NCBI GenBank assembly: GCA_022606135.1
Contig: JABYQN010000010.1
Location: forward strand, 186,001-250,000
Direction of reading: 5' to 3'
Origin: Fomes fomentarius
Taxonomy: Eukaryota; Basidiomycota; Agaricomycetes; Polyporales; Polyporaceae
DNA length: 64,000 nt
The notes under the pieces were generated by a model. It ran no database searches. It saw nothing but the letters and a program-made list of their open reading frames with translations, and had not been told where the DNA came from. This document shows, piece after piece, positions 10,762-21,140 of the stretch. Positions within the stretch are counted from its first letter, which is position 1. Every line of letters begins with the position of its first letter. Made by a program: the position numbers and the translations under genes.

Positions 10762-12129
10762 TCAACTTGTGCCTCTTTTATATGCTTTGAGCACTGTCTG
10801 TGCATGTTTGAGGTTCTTCTCCGGTTCCCATGAATTTTCAGCTGCCGGCCACCCTTTCCACGCTATGAGATATTGTTTCTTTTTTCGTCTGACTCGATGA
10901 TTCAGAATTGCTTCGACTTCCCATTCTTCATTCCCTTCTGTGCCATCTGGTGATGGGTCAGGTGGTGGTCGGATATAATCCGGTCCATGTTCCTTAGTAA
11001 TCGTATATGGAGTCAGAAGCCCTGCATGAAACACTGGATGCATTTTCCATGTCTTTGGAAGTTTCAGTTCAAAAGTGACTGGTCCTAAGACCTTGGTGAT
11101 TACAAATGGTCCTACCCGTTTTGGTGTCAGTTTCCCGGATGGATATGGAAGTTTTAAGTTCTTTGTGTCTAGAAGCACTTGGTCTCCCTGTTTTAGCAGT
11201 ATATTCAGGGCAGGAAGCCGTTGGGCCATGGCTGCCGCAGCTTGCGCATGTGCTGCGATGGTGTTCTCTCGGGCTTCCTGGAGACTGCGCAGTCTCTCTT
11301 CTGTGCTTGGGTGTTTTTGTTCCGTTCTAATGGTTCCAACAGCCTCCGGTTGATACCCCTGAAGAAGTTCAAACGGAGACTTCCCGGTAACTGAGTGTGT
11401 CCGCTGATTGTGTGCAAATTCAAATTGAGGGAGTAGTTTCACCCAATTTTCCGGATTATTTGCACAATATATCCGTAAGGCTAAGTCCAACTCCTGGTTA
11501 ACCTGTTCTGTTTGTCCGTCTGTCTGAGGATGATAGGCTGTACTTAGAGCCGTCTCAATTCCTAAAGTTTGGTGTAACTCCTTGAATGCCTTGGATATGA
11601 ATTGTGGTCCTCGGTCTGATATAACCTTCGCAGGTAATCCAAACTGTTTGTATACGTCCCTTTGGAGAATATCCATAGCTTCTTCCGCTGTGACATTCTT
11701 TGTGCAAGGAGAGAACACCGCTGCCTTGGACACATCATGATCCACCACTACTTGGATGGCATTATACCCTTCTGACTCGGGTAGATCAGTGATATAATCC
11801 ATTGTGATCGTTCTGAATGGTCGGGTATCTCCGCTATGGGGAATCGGCATAAGTCCTGGTTTAAGAGGGTGTGTGTTGACTTTGCATGTTTGGCAGATTG
11901 CGCAACCCTTAACATACTGAGTTACGAATTTGCACATGCCTGCCCACATGAAATCTCGTTTTACCAGGTCGTATGTTTTTTGGATTCCCGGATGTCCCAT
12001 GACTGGGACATCGTGGTACATTTTGACAATGTCTCGTTGGAGATCTTCATCAGGAGGAACATAGACTTTATTCTTGAACAGGAGTAATCCATCGTCCTCA
12101 GACCAATCTTTAGGATCACCAAATTCTGG
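10762..12129 (-). pseudogene. Family A pol: integrase with chromodomain (3' part of interrupted pol)
   Basis: From the N-terminus come a zinc-binding HHCC region (MYHDVPVMGHPG ... CAICQTC), the D,D35E core (TMDYITDLPE, VISDRGPQF, GQTEQVNQEL), a basic C-terminal region and a chromodomain (WEVEAILNHR, YLIAWKGWP, NSWEPEKNL) as the last 60 residues. The chromodomain assigns the element to the chromovirus branch of Ty3 elements, whose chromodomains steer integration to marked chromatin. The frame is the same as the upstream RT frame but is separated from it by a TGA at 12130-12132, so it would not be made as part of a full polyprotein. Confidence 0.9.
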
Positions 12130-13591
12130 TCATTGAATAGTTTTCCCTTTACTGGTTATGAAGTCCACTATTGCTGCATCTCTCAACTTGGTGTTACGAA
12201 TCCGTTCTTGTAACTCCGTGTTGACTGCTTTAGCAAATAGTTCTGTTTCTAATATGACAACATCCTTGTTGTTGTTTTCCCCCTTCTCATGCCCTGATCT
12301 CCGAGAAAGGGCGTCGGCTTGTGTTAATGTTTTTCCCGGTTGATGTTTGAGCAATACATTGAATTCTGATAAGAAGAGATGCCATCTTGCTTGTCATCGG
12401 TTGAGCTTCTGTGCAGTACGAAAGTACGTCAAATTTTTATGATCGGAAAGAATTTCAACTGGGTGTGGCGATCCTTGTAGAAAATGCTGCCATGCCTCCA
12501 ATGCGCGGATTATCGCTGATAATTCCCGATCGTAAATTTGGTAATTTCGTTCCGCTGGGGTGAAAGATTTAGACAAGTAAGCACATGGGTGCCATACTCC
12601 ATCGGAACCTTGTTGTCGTAGTACCGCCCCTGTAGCCACTTTTGATGCATCACATTCTATCTGAAATGGTTGTTCCAGATCTGGGATATGCAGAATAGGT
12701 TCTGCTGTAAACCTTCTTTTTAATTCGTCAAATGTCGCCTGACGCTCTTTGGACCATATGAAAGGTTTGTCTTTTTTTGTTAATTCTGTCAGAGGACGAA
12801 CCAGCCTGGAATAGTCCTTGATGAATCTTCGATAAAAGATTCCAAATCCTAGGAACGCTTAGACCTGTTTTACTGTAGTCGGTTCTTTCCATTCCTCACT
12901 TGCCTTGATCTTGATTGGGTCCATTGCCACAACTCCTGGACGGACAATTGAACCTAAGAATTCGACTTCTTGTACGTCGAATTCACATTTCTCGGCCTTC
13001 AGAAATAGATCGTTTTCCTGAAGTCGTTGCAATACTTTGCGTGTCCTTTGATGATGTTCTTTGACATTGTTAGAGAAGATTAGGATGTCATCCATGTAGA
13101 TGACAATCCATCCTTCATGTAACATGTCATAAAAGATGTCGTTCATCATGTTTTGGAATGTTGCTGGCGCATTGGTCAATCCAAAGAACATGACGAGTGG
13201 TTCGAATAGCCCTTCTGGAGTAATGAATGCTGCCTTCCATTGATCTCCTTCTTTGATGCGTACATTATTATATCCAGCTTGTACGTCCAGCTTGGTAAAA
13301 ATGGTCGCGTTTTTAAGCCGGTCTAGAATGTCGCTGATCAATGGTAATGGGTACACATTCTTTATTGTGCCCTCATTCAAAGCCCGATAATCTTGTACTG
13401 GACGGAGACTTCCATCCTTTTTTGTCACAAAGAAGAATGGTGATGCTAGAGGAGATTTTGACCTCCTTATGTATCCCTTGGCAAGATTTTCGTCAATGAA
13501 CTTCCTAAGTTCCATCCGTTCAGTGGTTGTCAACGGATATATCTTCCTCCATGACTTCTTTTTATGCCAATCAAATTCCTTCTTTAATTCG
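12130..13591 (-). pseudogene. Family A pol: reverse transcriptase and RNase H, with stop codons
   Basis: RT motifs are clear: [34 protein letters not shown] and the catalytic YMDDIL. RNase H follows, with [19 protein letters not shown] and [10 protein letters not shown]. In one frame there are stops at 12859-12861 (TAA, before AFLGFG), 12394-12396 (TGA, after AQKLNR) and 12130-12132 (TGA). All fit single C-to-T changes from CAA or CGA. The 5' end is cut by the solo LTR at 13596-14609. Removing that insertion plus one copy of its 4-base target duplication restores the frame from protease to RT. Confidence 0.92.
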
Positions 13592-13595
13592 ATGG

Positions 13596-14609
13596 TGATG
13601 CGCATCGCGCACGGCTGCGCGAGCACTCGCTGCATTCAGTAACCGAAGCGCACACTGACAAGCACCATCGCCTCTCTTCCTTGTACCACCACGACTCACT
13701 GACGACGTGTCTCACCGACCTCCTTCCAACTCACCGTTAAGCCGATGCAACGTACCGACACCCCGAAGCCCCCGAGCCTGCAGGAATTGTCTCGAACTGG
13801 AGCCAGGGATCTCGCTGACACAAGCCGAGCCAGTCCGCACCAACGCGACATGCATCCACGTCAGCGACGACGGTTGCCAAGCCTCACATGTTGCGCAATC
13901 CATCCTTTCCGACATACTCGCCGATGAGACTCAGGCCGGACACTCGCCCGATGTCCTCTGTCACCTTCCGCCACCGCCTGCTTTCCCATCCTCCTTTCCC
14001 TGTCGAACATCCTCATACTTCTGCTACACACCCCTTCTTACGGTACCAGATCCCTCGATAGCCACCCCACACGATAACTACTGTAGACTACATCCGGTTG
14101 CGCGAGCGGCGGATGCTGCGATCAGCTTAGGTTCGCTTGTGATCCATTATAGTTTACCCGCATTCCAGCACTTTTCCAGTCTTTTCCATCCTTGCTCTTG
14201 GCCTCGGACTCCCGTAGATATATAAGTTGTGGTACTGTACATTCGAATACAACATAGTTCTCCCCCGTATCCGACTCGACCTTTGCACTTCGCCTTCGAC
14301 TACCGACTCTCGACTCTCGAATAGCACCTATCGACTCTCGATCCTCGACACACTCTCCTCTACCTTCGACGCTCGACTCACGCCCTACAGACCCTCGGCC
14401 TCGACTCTTGACACCCTCAGTGACTTTCGACATCTAGTCTATTCGACTCCCGGGCCTGTCCCAGGCATTCCGGCGTTATCCTACATCGCTACCCCCACAC
14501 CACTCTCCTCTCCTCTCTCCATCTCACCCACTTGGCTCCCCTTGTGTCCGCACGACCGGACTCTCGCACCTTCTGACCGTTTGCACACACCCGCATTATA
14601 GGTCTATCA
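13596..14609 (+). mobile_element. Solo LTR, family B, nested in pol (1014 bp)
   Basis: The insert begins TGATGCGCATCGCGC and ends GGTCTATCA, flanked by the 4-base direct repeat ATGG (13592-13595 and 14610-14613). A TATA-like box TATATAAG at 14219-14226 suggests that its sense strand is plus. A related copy with the same ends sits at 18958-19919. No internal genes remain, so this is a solo LTR left by recombination. Confidence 0.88.
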
Positions 14610-14613
14610 ATGG

Positions 14614-15422
14614 CATGTTCCCAAGGTCGTTCTGGTGGAAATCGGTCTGCTGCTTTCTTCTCAAACACTGGTTTAAAATCTTGCACAAACTCCGGCAAGA
14701 TTTCATCCAATGTTTTTGTCTTCTGATCCTTTTTTGCAGCTATTGCAATCTCCGTTGACTTATTGATCCTCCAGACTTCTCGTGTCTGGTAAAGTCTTTG
14801 AAGAATCCGTGATGGATTATGAGTTAACCTTTCTTCATCTTCATCATCCTCATCTGTCTCCAGGTGTAGGAATGATGTGATCAGATCTTGGTTCTTTGGT
14901 TCTATTGGGAATCCCCATAACCTTCCTTCTGGTGGATCGTGCTGCAACTGATACTTGTAAATCTGTTGCTGCTTCTTGATGAGCTTGGGTTTGAATACAA
15001 TTTTTCCGCTTTCCCAATCAATATTCGGATTGTACTTGCGAATCCATAGCATTCTAAAAAGAATGTCATCCCTCCCAATATCGGCCACATACCAATTTGT
15101 TGGCAGTTTTCTTCCCTTGATATTGAATGTTCCCTCAACCCGATGCGTAATTGTTCCTTTCTTGTTGATGCTATCATCTGCATTCTGGAACGTCAAGGGT
15201 TTTGGCAGCCGTACTGTTGGAAGGTTATATCGATCTACAATTTTTTGATTGACAATGACAGCGTCTGCCCCTGTGTCAATCAACCCTTTGACCTCGACGG
15301 CTTTATCTCGAACTTGCATGTAACCGGGTATAAGCAAGGCATGCCGCCTTTGCTGTGTATTGGTTATTACTGTTACATGCAAGTCTGTAGGCAAGTCAGG
15401 CGTCGATTCTGCTTGCCCATTT
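14614..15422 (-). pseudogene. Family A pol: aspartic protease and linker (5' part of pol)
   Basis: The retropepsin active site appears as GLIDTGADAVIVNQ about 40 residues into the frame. The usual second hydrophobic-hydrophobic-Gly motif is degraded, with DDILFRMLWIRKYNP where ILG would be expected. A charged linker follows, up to FPPERPWEHAI, where the family B LTR splits the gene before ELKKEF. Upstream the frame opens just before the gag stop, one base out of phase with gag. Confidence 0.85.
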
Positions 15423-17211
15423 AAAAATCCGAGTTAAAGTCCGTGGCCCTTAGGGCATTGATTTCTAGTTCTTGTTCTGATTCTTGTTCCAACTCTTCTT
15501 CTTCTATATCTTCCAGGGTCTCCCTGTTCATCTTCCTAACCTGTCGTGCCGTAGGTCGTCTTGTCCTCTTGACAGGTCTGCTAGGACAGTCCTTGGCTAT
15601 ATGTCTGTATTTGCGGCAGCGGAAGCAAAGACCTTTGTCTTGTAGGTCTTTTCGTTCTTTTTCGCTGAGTCGATTAACCCCAACTTCTGTGTCTTCCTCG
15701 ACATTGACCGCTTTGACTGTTGCCTTAGACTTCGTAGTCCTTGCAGTTTTTGTTCTCCTTGTCCTCCAGTTTGACAGAATCTTCTCTGTGAGTTGGTAAC
15801 TGTGGTCCAACTCTTTAGTCCTTGTCATCCATTCTGCTATGGTTGACGGTGCTGGGTACGAAAGAGCAATCTTCTTTAGCAGGTAATCTGGTAATGCCTG
15901 CCGATACAATGCCAACTGTGATATGGGGTCGACGATGTTTCCTTTAAGAGCTAGGTCCATAAACCTTGCATTGAACTCATCAACTGACGCATAGTCTCGG
16001 AGTTGAATGGTGGTTAGGTTGACCATAGAATCATCCACCTCGTCTATTGGGGCAAATGAATCTTGGAAATCTTTGACAAAGACATTCCAGGGTTCTAATC
16101 CTCTGGGAACGCCTGGCCGTATTTCCTCTTGTGCCTGCCGTATGGCTGTATCTTTCCAGAAGTTGATGTTTTCTCCTTCCATAAATGACAATGCCATTGC
16201 AACCTTAGTGTGGTCATTTGGAAAGTCGTCCGGTCTTGCAGTGAAAAGGAGAAACAACTGATTGAGAAAGGATCTCGTCTTTGTCCTATCTCCGTTGAAT
16301 ACTTCTGGGTCCTTGATTTTTCCCTTCCCTCTAGGAGGATTTTGTGGCGCAAGGGGAACTGCTGGTGGAACAGGAGGTTGACCACCTCCACCACCACCTC
16401 CTCCTCCTCCACCTCCTCCACCTCCCCCACCTCCACCCCCACCTCCTGGTGGTGGTGTAGGATTTGGCGTTTCTGGTGAGTTTGGTGGTTCTGAGGGTCC
16501 TGGTGGTCCTGAGGGTCACCTATTACCACCTCCTCCTGATGGAGGGTTTGGTGGATTAGGTGGCAGTGTACTAGGTACCCCACTCCCTGATGGGAATGCA
16601 TGCTGGAATGCGGCAGAAATGGATGTGCTTGAACTTGGTGGCCTGACATACGACATTTCAAAAGAGGGCTTTGCGTGTCGTCTGATAGGTTCCTCTGATG
16701 GTTCAGGATAAAATGGCTCTATCTGTCGTGGAACAGGGTATTCCGGTGGTTCAAGATAGATACTGGCTCCTATTCCTGGTTCCGTTGCTTTTTCTGTTTC
16801 TGACTTTGACCCCTCTACACTCTGTGTCCGTGAGAGGTTTATTCCTGTACTAGGTCCTGCTTCCGGTTCAATTGGGCTTAATTGAACATTGGTGTGAACT
16901 TGAGGACTGGGCAGAGAACTAGATGGTATTCTTGGGCTTGCTAAACTTCCTGCCGGCGCTGGCGTAGTTTCTATTCTTGGTCCCTTCTTGTATAATTGTT
17001 TGATTCTTGATTCCTGCGATGGCCTTGGTATTTCTGTACCTTCTGGTCTAGAGATGGTTACCAGAATCTCTTTTGTGTTGTACCTTAGTGGACAACGTTC
17101 GTGCGTGCAGTTGCTCCACTGGCTGTAAGATTCTCGATAGTGTATATCTCTGGTTTTGTGGTTGTCAAACAGATGATATAGACAATTACAACTGTATGGC
17201 TTTGCAGTCAT
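15421..17211 (-). pseudogene. Family A gag polyprotein frame with one internal stop
   Basis: This is one frame of nearly 600 codons with a single TGA at 16516-16518. The N-terminal part is rich in Pro/Ser. A run of about 20 glycines (encoded near 16380-16450) precedes the retrotransposon gag domain (FNGDRTKTRSFLNQLFLLF, AMALSFMEGENINFW, FKDFQDSFAP-like segments). The C-terminus carries a CCHC zinc knuckle, CFRCRKYRHIAKDC, then a Glu-rich tail ending NSDF. The stop TAA at 15421-15423 follows a run of T's that could allow a -1 slip into pol. Confidence 0.85.
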
Positions 17212-17741
17212 ACACGCTGTGTGCGATGTAGAAACTCTTGGTGTAACCTTCTTGCTCGACAGTTACTGTGAAGTTTTGCTATATCTTCGTGTAGATCAGG
17301 ATCTATTAGGTTTGCTGGACTAATAACCCTAGATCTGAGGTACTTGTACTGTTGCTCAAGGAATTCCGCAAAGTTTCGGGTCTGTGGGATTGATCCATAA
17401 ACTTCTCTTGGGACTGTGTCCAAAATCTGGATAGTTCGTACGGGATATCGATATGCTTTGTCAAAAGCTGGATGATAGTCTCGTGTAACTTCTTCCTTCC
17501 TTAATACTTCAAGATTATCTGTTATAATCTGAAGTGCGTCAACTGTGTCCACTGGAACTTGCTGTTTCCTGTAGAATATTCCTGCAGTTGATGTCCTGTC
17601 TGGGTCTGTTTCTCTGTTGTCTGAATTTATTCCTCCTGATGATCCAGAAACCATTTGTGCTTGTGGGAGTATATCCTGTACTACTCCAGTGAAGCTGCTC
17701 GTGGCCAATGAACTCCTATATTCCTGCCACTCCTGTGTCAT
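17208..17741 (-). CDS. Family A element 5' ORF, 177 residues, overlapping the gag frame
   Basis: The frame ends TGA within an ATGA overlap with the next frame (17208-17211), so the two are one base out of phase. It begins MTQEWQEYRSSL and has no recognised domain. It may be the true gag N-terminus split off by an indel, or a separate small leader protein. The region between it and the 5' LTR (17742-18076) shows no frame I can support. Confidence 0.5.
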   Translation of the reverse strand: MTQEWQEYRSSLATSSFTGVVQDILPQAQMVSGSSGGINSDNRETDPDRTSTAGIFYRKQQVPVDTVDALQIITDNLEVLRKEEVTRDYHPAFDKAYRYPVRTIQILDTVPREVYGSIPQTRNFAEFLEQQYKYLRSRVISPANLIDPDLHEDIAKLHSNCRARRLHQEFLHRTQRV

Positions 17742-18076
17742 CTGTAAGCCGTTTACAAGTGTATCTCAAGTGTGTGGATGAAATGTCCTCTACAAATGGG
17801 ATTATTTGTGAGAGTTGTTTACATCCAGGATACAGAGTCAGTGGTCTTGTAACTGTGACTTCTGGGATGACTAGTCTTGGTAACGATGGTAGGGACTTCT
17901 CTCATTTAAACCCTGGTATTGTTACGTTCTTTGGCCTTTGTAGAAGAGGATGGCTTATCCTGTTCTCTGCCGTCTTGCTTGTTCTGTTCTTTCTCAGCAT
18001 TCAAGTGAGAAAGAAGTTCCTTGTTCTTGTGGGTTCTCTGCACTTAGAAAAGTGGAGAAGTCAAGCTTTAGTCTAA

Positions 18077-18608
18077 TGTTACGCTCTCGCATGACTATTA
18101 AACATTCTACTTGAGTTGTAACCCTAGTTCCTTATGACCTTGCTAGTCCGATCAATCCTTATCTGAAGGAGACCTTGAAGTTTGTCTGAGAGAGCGAGTG
18201 ATAACTTGCTAGAGTATAGCCTGTGTTATTTGCGAAGAGACTAAAGCTTGGGGAGTTGCTCTGAGACATCCTCCCCTTATATACATGTAAGGAGACTGTG
18301 GAATTCTAACAGTGAACTGTGTATTGGTTAAGGCCTTACTGCTGTACAGTCGATCTGACTAACTGCACAGTCAACCTGACTAACTGCACAGTCGCAATGA
18401 CAGACTGCACAGTCGAGTTGACTAATCAGAAGGAGTGTGCACAGTCTAGCTGACTAAGTCCATAGTCCTGACTGACTACTACTGGATGACCATACAACAG
18501 AAGAACCCTATAGCATGAGAATCCTAAAAGTAAAAGTACAATAATCAAATACCATAATCCTAGTTGCATAGTTAACCACTAGTATCGCATACTTATCAAA
18601 TTGTAACA
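18077..18608 (-). repeat. Family A LTR, 5' LTR position (532 bp)
   Basis: It runs from TGTTACGCTCTCGCATG to AATTGTAACA on the plus strand. The minus-strand TATA box is at 18276-18283. It is almost identical to the reverse complement of 20541-21140, including the number of 21-base units, but clearly different from 8854-9406. The flanking CTGGA (18609-18613) is the reverse complement of TCCAG next to the 20541 LTR. Confidence 0.93.
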
Positions 18609-18683
18609 CTGGATTCCTTGTGATCAGACCCCTTGCCCCAATTGTCATCACCAACCCCAATGTATCAACCAACGTGCCTTCTG
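18609..18683 (+). other. Fragment of element C internal sequence, displaced by inversion
   Basis: These 75 bases lie between two family A pieces and match neither. Read on the plus strand they encode YWIPCDQTPCPNCHHQPQC, a Cys/His-rich segment. That reading continues in frame the minus-strand frame which breaks off at 21141 (ending KDPDNRER). So this is the other side of the original family A insertion site. Confidence 0.65.
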
Positions 18684-18957
18684 GTCATCGATACACTGGC
18701 GACACCGGTTGTCACCCGGGCTCTTGCGGACCTCATGCCCCTCCGCAACCAGCATGTTACTAAAAACCACAGATGGATTCTCAACTTCCCAGAGTGTTTC
18801 CAGGACCACCAAGGGAATGCCCCAGAGCAGCCATCCTGGTCTCCAGTCTCATGGGACCCATGGGGTCCTTCCCCGAACCATGCCGACAGGGAAGCAGCAT
18901 GGGGCCCTTCCCCAAACCATGACGATGACGAAGCGGACACACCAAAGTCTACTCCAT

Positions 18958-19919
18958 TGATGTGCATCGCGCATGGCTGCATGAGTTCTCACCGCATTCA
19001 GTAATCGTGGTGTGCGCTGACAAGTGCCATTGCATCTCTTCTTCTTACCACCACGACTCCCTGCTGACAACGCATCCTGCTGCCATCCTTCATACCTACC
19101 AATGAGCCGACGCAACACACGACCAGTTCACACCCTCGGGCTGTCCCAAACAAGAGCCAACGGTCTCGCTGAAACAAGCCGGTCCTGCATGCGATGATGC
19201 GACAGACCTTCATGGTCAGTGATGATGATCGTCGAAACAACCGCTTGGCTATGGCCATTCTAACCTACACACCGATGAGCTCGCCCGACGCCCCCTGCAG
19301 TCATCTGCTAATGCCCGCCTTAGACCCTTTCCTGCCTCATCTTGCACATACACACAGCCGTTTATCTACATTACCATACCTGTAGATAGCTACTCCCTAC
19401 TGTAGTTACTGTAGATTTCCTCACACTGCGAGAACTCGATACATCACAACTCGCTTGTCGTCGCCGACAACACGCCATACCCTTCACGCCCTGGCACCCT
19501 TCCCGCTCTTTCCGTCGCTATCCCTGGTGTTGGTCTCCTGTAGGTATTTAAGCTGTGGTACTGTACACTTGAACAAAAGACAGTTTTCCCCCCGTATCCG
19601 ACTCTCGACCTTCGTACTGCACCTTTCGACTCTCAACTCTCGACTCTCGACTCCTCAAGCTTTCTCCATCTATCCTCAACACCCGACTCATGCCCTACGG
19701 ACCCTCGGCATCGACTCTCGACATCCTCAGTGACCTTCACATTAGACAATCTTCTACTCGACTCCCGGGACTGTCCCAGGCATCCCTACGTTATCCTACC
19801 TCACTACTCCACACAACAACTCCTCTCTCCATCACACCCACTCGGCTCCCCTCGTGTCCGCATGACTGGACTCTCACACCTTCTGACCTACTGCACACAC
19901 CCGCATTACAGGTCTATCA
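18958..19919 (+). mobile_element. Solo LTR, family B, nested in ORF3 (962 bp)
   Basis: It begins TGATGTGCATCGCGC and ends GGTCTATCA, with CCAT duplicated at 18954-18957 and 19920-19923. It is clearly related to 13596-14609 along its length, with substitutions and small gaps. Both copies use 4-base target duplications and both landed in family A elements. Confidence 0.88.
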
Positions 19920-20267
19920 CCATCCCTGTCTCCATCTTCATTGCCCCCTCTGGAGCAGCTCGACCTTCGATTGGTTGAGGAGGTCAACAAGCAGGATACC
20001 GCTGTTGCTGCAGCAGGAGATCCTTCGCCACCACCAACACCACCACCATCCACGACCACGACACCCGATGACAGCATTCCGCCCTTGCGGCAGTATCGAA
20101 TGATGTGCGGACTAGGCGACACATGGTTCCTTGTCGCCACCAGGGACAATGAGATCGTCTCTGTCGCCAACTGTGGTTTTCTCTTTCCCGTGGAGGAGAT
20201 GGAGTCAAGGTACTGGGAGCTATGGCCGAATGCAATGCCACTACATGCGTGACAGGCCACACTCATC

Positions 20268-20492
20268 ATGGACGACATGATGGCTAGGCAGACTAACCCT
20301 CTTGCATTGCGCCAAAACCTTCTTGCTCCCATCACTACGATAATGCCTTACCGGAGTGCGATTGGAGTGTCAGAGGAAGAGGAGTGGTTTTGGGATGGGT
20401 GGGGTGATCAAGTCACAATGGAGGAACAGATCGCCGAAGCCTTAGTAGCATTGACTCCTGAGTTGCTTTCGTCTATGACAGACTTGTCGTGA
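20268..20492 (+). CDS. ORF4 of truncated family A copy
   Basis: This is a 74-residue frame nearly identical to the one at 9455-9679. It differs at scattered residues and is intact. It starts MDDMMARQTNPLALRQ, 14 bases after the ORF3 stop, as in the other copy. Function unknown. Confidence 0.45.
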   Translation: MDDMMARQTNPLALRQNLLAPITTIMPYRSAIGVSEEEEWFWDGWGDQVTMEEQIAEALVALTPELLSSMTDLS

Positions 20493-20540
20493 ATTGTATG
20501 TCATAGGGTCGAGGACGTCCCTACAGAAAGGGGGAGCTGA

Positions 20541-21140
20541 TGTTACAATTTGATAAGTATGCGATACTAGTGGTTAACTATGCAACTAGGATTATGGTAT
20601 TTGATTATTGTTACAATTTGATAAGTATGCGATACTAGTGGTTAACTATGTAACTAGGATTATGGTATTTGATTATTGTACTTTTACTTTTAGGATTCTC
20701 ATGCTATAGGGTTCTTCTGTTGTATGGTCATCCAGTAGTAGTCAGTCAGGACTATGGACTTAGTCAGCTAGACTGTGCACACTCCTTCTGATTAGTCAAC
20801 TCGACTGTGCAGTCTGTCATTGCGACTGTGCAGTTAGTCAGGTTGACTGTGCAGTTAGTCAGATCGACTGTACAGCAGTAAGGCCTTAACCAATACACAG
20901 TTCACTGTTAGAATTCCACAGTCTCCTTACATGTATATAAGGGGAGGATGTCTCAGAGCAACTCCCCAAGCTTTAGTCTCTTCGCAAATAACACAGGCTA
21001 TACTCTAGCAAGTTATCACTCGCTCTCTCAGACAAACTTCAAGGTCTCCTTCAGATAAGGATTGATCGGACTAGCAAGGTCATAAGGAACTAGGGTTACA
21101 ACTCAAGTAGAATGTTTAATAGTCATGCAAGAGCATAACA
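20541..21140 (+). repeat. Family A LTR with internal 68-bp duplication (600 bp)
   Basis: It starts TGTTACAATTTG directly after the polypurine tract. The first 68 bases are repeated in tandem (20541-20608 and 20609-20676), which accounts exactly for its excess length over the 532-base LTR at 18077. TATATAAG lies at 20934-20941. The end reads GCATAACA, followed by TCCAG. It differs from the 18077 LTR mainly at CpG sites near the end (CG to TG). Confidence 0.92.

Larger units (their letters stand above)
8854..18608 (-). mobile_element. Ty3/gypsy chromovirus, family A (chimeric, decayed, with nested solo LTR)
   Basis: The element reads on the minus strand: 5' LTR 18077-18608, gag, protease-RT-RNase H-integrase-chromodomain, two extra small frames, polypurine tract, 3' LTR 8854-9406. 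The two LTRs differ at many sites and by one 21-base repeat unit, and the flanking five bases do not match (CTCAT left, CTGGA right), so the ends are not an original pair. The 5' LTR instead matches the LTR at 20541-21140. Three stop codons interrupt pol and one interrupts gag. A 1014-base solo LTR of another family sits inside pol. The element cannot encode its own replication in its present state. Confidence 0.92.
18684..21140 (+). mobile_element. 5'-truncated family A copy, plus strand, with nested solo LTR
   Basis: It begins inside ORF3 (homologous to about 10285 read backwards), continues through ORF4 (20268-20492) and the polypurine tract, and ends in an LTR at 20541-21140. ORF3 is split at 18957/19920 by a family B solo LTR. 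Removing that insert rejoins ...DTPKSTP and SLSPSSLPPLEQL. It lies in inverted orientation to the 8854-18608 element. Confidence 0.9.

Noticed and set aside
16330..16661. Glu/Gly-rich frames around the poly-glycine tract
   Set aside because: They are alternative frames of the gag poly-Gly region. The real gag frame is identified by the zinc knuckle downstream.
8854..18608. Reading the gypsy element as a simple full-length insertion
   Set aside because: The LTRs are diverged, the flanking bases do not match, and its 5' LTR pairs with another LTR at 20541.
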